Positions 62,329 through 64,000 of a stretch of DNA of 64,000 nt are shown piece after piece. This stretch comes from Pseudomonas lurida (GTDB lineage: Bacteria > Pseudomonadota > Gammaproteobacteria > Pseudomonadales > Pseudomonadaceae): the NCBI RefSeq assembly GCF_013522705.1, contig NZ_JAAMRE010000016.1, positions 1 through 64,000 of the forward strand, written 5' to 3'. The position numbers and the translations under genes were made by a program. Within the stretch, counting starts at the first letter, position 1. Every line of letters starts with the position of its first letter. The notes beneath the pieces were generated by a model, which worked only from the letters and a program-made list of their open reading frames with translations, was not told the origin of the DNA and did not search any database.

Positions 62329-64000
62329 ATGCACTTTCCACTCAAGCAAATCGTGGCTGCCAGTCTGTTCGCGGCCAGCCTTACGGCCGTTACCACACCC
62401 GCTTTCGCGAACATCACCGCTGAGCAAAGCACGGCGATTCTCAAGCAATTCGGCGAAACGCCGGCCAGCGATTTCCGCGGTTTCCTCGCCACCCTGGCCA
62501 AGGGCGATGTGGGTAAAACCGCCGATGTAGGCCCGGCAATCAACGCCTTTCTCTCCAACAAAACCCTGAGTGCCGACCAGCAGAACGAAATCAACCGTTT
62601 GCTGGGTATTTACACCAGGGTCAAATACGGCAAGGCCGCGCTGGAGACGCTGCGCGAGCTGGTGGAAATCCCAACGTTCAACGTCGACGGTGTGCCGCAG
62701 TACAAGAACCCGGAATTCCTCAAAATCGCCGATAAGATCCAGGCCCTGGCCAAAGCCTTCAATCTGAATTTCCGTAACGTCGACAACCGCGTATACGAAA
62801 TTTCTCTGGAAGGCAGCGGCGATGAAGTAGTCGGCATCCATGCCCACGCCGACGTGGTGCCGGTGACCCCGGAAAATTGGGTGCTCAAAGATGGCACCAA
62901 GCTCGACCCGTTCAAAGTCACGCTGATCGGCGACCGCATGTATGGCCGCGGCACCGAGGATGATAAGAACGGCATTGTGGTGGCGATGTATGCCATGAAG
63001 GTGATCAAGGAAGAGAAGCTGCCGCTGGCACGCCACTTTAAACTGTTGGTGGACACCACCGAGGAGACCTCCGGCGACGCCATCCCGTATTACTTCGAAC
63101 ACAACCCGACACCGCAGTACAACCTGGCGCTGGATGGCGGTTACCCGGTGGTGATTGCCGAGAAAGGCTACGGCACGGTCATGGCGTCTTTCCCGCGTCG
63201 CAAAGGCGAAGGCAACGGCGCGGAAATCATCGCGATGACCGGCGGCATGGCCACCAACCAGATTCCGTCGGCGTCGGTTGCCACGCTGGTCACCGACCAG
63301 CCTGCCGAACTGGCGGCGAGCCTGCAGAAAGCCGGCGCGGAGTATGCCAAGCGCAACGGCGGCGACTTCGAGGTGGCCGCCAAGGTCGAGGGCAAGGATG
63401 TGAAACTGACCGTCACCGGCGTGTCGGCGCACTCGTCCGAGCCGGAGTCGGGCGTCAACCCGGTGGCGCGCATGCTGGAGCTGATCCACAGCGTCGACGG
63501 CAAGATTGCCCTCAAGCACAACCACATCACCGATGCTGCGCACTATGCGTCCGACAATTGGGGCCTGGATTACTTGGGCGGCAAGTTGGGCGTCGGCTTC
63601 GCAGACGACTTTATGGGTCCTTTGACTACTTCGCTGACGTTTGTCGGCCAGGATGAAAAAGCCTTCAAACTGGCGGTGAACCTGCGCGTGCCGAAGGGCA
63701 AGTCACCAGAAACGCTGAAAAAACAAATCGCCGACAAACTGAGCGCCTGGGACAAGACCAGTAACGTCGCGGTGGATTTCACTTATTCGATTGCCGAGCC
63801 GATGTACCGCAACCCGGAAGGCGAATGGGTGAAAGCGCTGCTGGCGGTCGCCACTGAAAACCTGGGCATGGAGCACAAATTCGGCACGTCGGCCGGTGCG
63901 ACCTCGGTGCATGAGTTGCCCAACGGCGTGCAATTCGGCCTGGCGCGTCCGGAAGTTAAATACACAGGGCACACCGACAACGAATTCAAGACGGTCGATC
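62329..64000 (+). CDS. Secreted M20 family dipeptidase (3' end outside window)
   Basis: This partial protein (557 codons seen, no stop before the window end) has a signal peptide (MHFPLKQIVAASLFAASLTA, then VTTPAFANI). M20 metal-binding motifs can be read: HAHADVVPVTPENW, MYGRGTEDDKNGIVVAMYAMK, and TTEETSGD, with a later GTSAGATSVHELPNG and a final KYTGHTDNEF. It resembles PepV/CNDP-type dipeptidases but is exported. ATG 62329 is preferred; an ATG four codons upstream abuts AAAGGA too closely. Confidence 0.85.
   Translation, partial: MHFPLKQIVAASLFAASLTAVTTPAFANITAEQSTAILKQFGETPASDFRGFLATLAKGDVGKTADVGPAINAFLSNKTLSADQQNEINRLLGIYTRVKYGKAALETLRELVEIPTFNVDGVPQYKNPEFLKIADKIQALAKAFNLNFRNVDNRVYEISLEGSGDEVVGIHAHADVVPVTPENWVLKDGTKLDPFKVTLIGDRMYGRGTEDDKNGIVVAMYAMKVIKEEKLPLARHFKLLVDTTEETSGDAIPYYFEHNPTPQYNLALDGGYPVVIAEKGYGTVMASFPRRKGEGNGAEIIAMTGGMATNQIPSASVATLVTDQPAELAASLQKAGAEYAKRNGGDFEVAAKVEGKDVKLTVTGVSAHSSEPESGVNPVARMLELIHSVDGKIALKHNHITDAAHYASDNWGLDYLGGKLGVGFADDFMGPLTTSLTFVGQDEKAFKLAVNLRVPKGKSPETLKKQIADKLSAWDKTSNVAVDFTYSIAEPMYRNPEGEWVKALLAVATENLGMEHKFGTSAGATSVHELPNGVQFGLARPEVKYTGHTDNEFKTVD

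Overview
The window looks like chromosome of a Pseudomonas of the fluorescens type. The signs are a pyoverdine iron-release operon (fpvGHJK-fpvCDEF), msuEDC-sfnR sulfonate genes, prc followed by an EAL/GGDEF gene, Pseudomonas-style REP hairpins, a typical Val-Asp tRNA pair and high G+C. All functions below come from reading motifs and gene order. No database search was run.

Layout. 1-542: three tandem stable-RNA promoters face left, so an rRNA operon begins just outside the window. 543-5454: threonine/homoserine exporter, aminopeptidase P, cysteine desulfurase and two small lipoproteins. 5780-9920: a sigma54 promoter and msuE-msuD-msuC-sfnR, for using organosulfur compounds as sulfur source. 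10057-10515: a VOC protein. 10547-15057 (minus): a compact operon of a KamA-like radical SAM enzyme, an ATP-grasp ligase, a 2-oxoglutarate/iron oxygenase and an MFS exporter. It resembles a small biosynthetic cluster for a modified amino acid or dipeptide and is the best candidate here for an undescribed system. 15568-21673: fpv operon. 21715-28122: a UTRA-type GntR repressor with palindromic operators, divergent from an ABC importer that carries a cytoplasmic alkaline-phosphatase-superfamily enzyme and a HAD phosphatase (phosphonate or phosphoester uptake, substrate unknown).

28447-34700: prc protease, EAL-CBS-GGDEF protein, an Xre/unknown gene pair, a YkvA-type protein, a hairpin with two opposed DnaA boxes, and an FKBP lipoprotein. 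34948-38144: a membrane-anchored diheme cytochrome coupled to a membrane-anchored catalase-like protein, then a 38-residue membrane peptide. 38189-38762: a tandem duplication of tRNA-Val and tRNA-Asp. 38907-46483: rdgC, BASS transporter, guanidine-II riboswitch with its Gdx exporter, an LplT-PlsC fusion, a TDT transporter, and an MFS/TetR pair.

46527-54488: ABC-2 exporter, glutathione transferase, transglutaminase-like protein, fadE, a small conserved protein, a LysR regulator and an AlaX-type editing protein. 54538-64000: PhoD phosphatase and an acetyltransferase, divergent from a self-contained TonB system (exbD-tonB-receptor-exbB), then a secreted phospholipase D-like enzyme and a secreted M20 peptidase cut by the window end. 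No CRISPR array, prophage or insertion sequence was seen.
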